NCBI GenBank assembly: GCA_030618965.1
Contig: JAUXCJ010000104.1
Coordinates: 1 to 5,646 of the forward strand
Source of the DNA: Thiomargarita sp.
GTDB taxonomy: Bacteria; Pseudomonadota; Gammaproteobacteria; Beggiatoales; Beggiatoaceae
Length of the DNA stretch: 5,646 bases
Direction: 5' to 3'
Part shown: piece by piece, positions 4,919-5,646 of the stretch
Position numbering within the stretch: position 1 is the first letter of the stretch
How the letters are laid out: each line of letters opens with the position of its first letter
The notes under the pieces: generated by a model
What the model saw: the letters and a program-made list of their open reading frames with translations, nothing else
Database searches by the model: none
What the model was told of the DNA's origin: nothing
Made by a program: the position numbers and the translations under genes

Positions 4919-5646
4919 TCATTTGTGTTTTGTGCTAGCTTTGGAGCGTTTCTTTCTGGCTTTATATGGCACTGCTAATTCTTCCAGAAAAACCTGCTCC
5001 TCGTTCAATAACTTTGAGACTAAGCGCATACGCTGTCTTAAATTTTGCACCACTGGGCGATTATCTATTGCGGGGTTGACAATGCGAGGTATGATGATAA
5101 GTACTAATTCTGTGCGGGTGTCCTCCTGATCAGTTGAAGAAAATAATGAGCCTATTAAGGGAATATCTTTTAAAATAGGAATACCCTGTTGAGCATTTTT
5201 CTTACGAGTCTCAATCAAACCACCAATTACAATAGCACTGCTGTCACGTACCACAACAGAGGTTTCTATCTTTCGTTGTATGAATGATTGTAGATTTTGC
5301 GTTGTTCTTTCTGGGCCCAGTTGTGATAGTTCTTGAAAAATTTTCAAATTAATAATCCCGTTATCATTGATGCGCGGTGTCACTTTAACAGTAATACCTG
5401 TATCTTTATATTGTACATCTTGAGTTGTTCCAGCACCTACTATGGCTGTACTACCGCTCAAAAATGGCTCGTTAGAACCGACATTAATAGTAGCCTCTTC
5501 ATTATTTCGCACTAAAATGGATGGACGCGACAAAATGCTAATATCATTACTTGAGGCAATCATATTTAAAATCGCATTAATACTGCCCGTAATGCGTTGG
5601 AAAACAAAGCCTGTCAATGACTCATTCAGAGTGCCTGGCAGACCAG
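4919..5646 (-). CDS. gspD: GspD-like type II secretion secretin, C-terminal part (5' end outside window)
   Basis: The frame is open from the right edge to TGA at 4921-4919, with 241 residues visible. Secretins form the outer-membrane gate of type II secretion, type IV pili and related machines. The visible part is the secretin domain: LSRPSILVRNNEEATINVGS (38-57 of the fragment), NEPFLSG (58-64), KDTGITVKVTPRIN (80-93), RKIETSVVVRD (124-134), VIGGLIE (139-145), GIPILKDIPLIGSLF (154-168) and a final strand ELVLIIIPRIV (179-189). The motif wording and the tail (about 190-241, with a very basic end) fit GspD better than PilQ. The tail would be the S-domain region, where pilotins bind in GspD proteins. 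A leucine codon at 5617-5615 (TTG) could be mistaken for a start, but the secretin sequence continues upstream of it (GLPGTLNES). Two lipoprotein genes follow in the same direction. The N0-N3 domains, and so the exact secretin subtype, cannot be seen. Confidence 0.82.
   Translation of the reverse strand, partial: GLPGTLNESLTGFVFQRITGSINAILNMIASSNDISILSRPSILVRNNEEATINVGSNEPFLSGSTAIVGAGTTQDVQYKDTGITVKVTPRINDNGIINLKIFQELSQLGPERTTQNLQSFIQRKIETSVVVRDSSAIVIGGLIETRKKNAQQGIPILKDIPLIGSLFSSTDQEDTRTELVLIIIPRIVNPAIDNRPVVQNLRQRMRLVSKLLNEEQVFLEELAVPYKARKKRSKASTKHK

Noticed and set aside
4923..5129. Plus-strand open frame of 68 codons
   Set aside because: It is antisense to the secretin gene, with no homology-like features.
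5333..5515. Plus-strand open frame of 60 codons
   Set aside because: It is antisense to the conserved secretin domain and has no plausible start signal.
5615..5617. TTG as the start of the secretin gene
   Set aside because: Secretin-like sequence continues upstream in frame to the window edge, so this is an internal leucine codon.

Overview
The window looks like AT-rich gammaproteobacterial chromosome. The evidence is a YgfX/CptA-family protein, a UbiH-type ubiquinone hydroxylase close to the enterobacterial pattern, a HisH with the PGQGA motif, and a type II secretion-type secretin. A Methylococcales- or Thiotrichales-like host is a plausible guess, but the sequence alone does not settle it. 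No rRNA, tRNA, CRISPR array, transposase or riboswitch was recognised.

Layout. (1) Positions 1-421, minus strand: a YgfX-family membrane protein that runs off the left edge. (2) Positions 422-532: a short divergent promoter region. (3) Positions 533-2924, plus strand: a tight group of a small unrecognised membrane protein, hisH (overlapping it by 23 nt) and ubiH (18 nt further on). (4) Positions 2899-3629, plus strand: a MntA/HepT-type toxin-antitoxin pair. The mntA start lies inside the ubiH 3' end, and the two pair members overlap by ATGA. (5) Positions 3630-3712: a convergent intergenic gap with a strong imperfect palindrome at 3633-3670. (6) Positions 3713-4833, minus strand: two small lipoprotein genes overlapping by 4 nt. 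The downstream one is FlgO-like; the upstream one is unrecognised. (7) Positions 4919-5646, minus strand: the C-terminal part of a GspD-like secretin that runs off the right edge.

How the parts may work together. The hisH-ubiH group joins histidine biosynthesis and ubiquinone biosynthesis, with no hisA, hisF or hisB in view. The mntA-hepT pair looks like an accessory module placed behind ubiH. It shares the ubiH terminal codons, so ubiH carries a short C-terminal tail of possibly foreign origin. On the opposite strand, the secretin is followed in the same direction by two predicted outer-membrane lipoproteins. Both carry a similar F-x6-L-x-SRL-x-Q core, and no flagellar gene is visible. The most interesting hypothesis here is that these lipoproteins are accessory factors of the secretin (pilotin-like or ring-forming) rather than flagellar parts. 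That is inference from position and weak similarity only.
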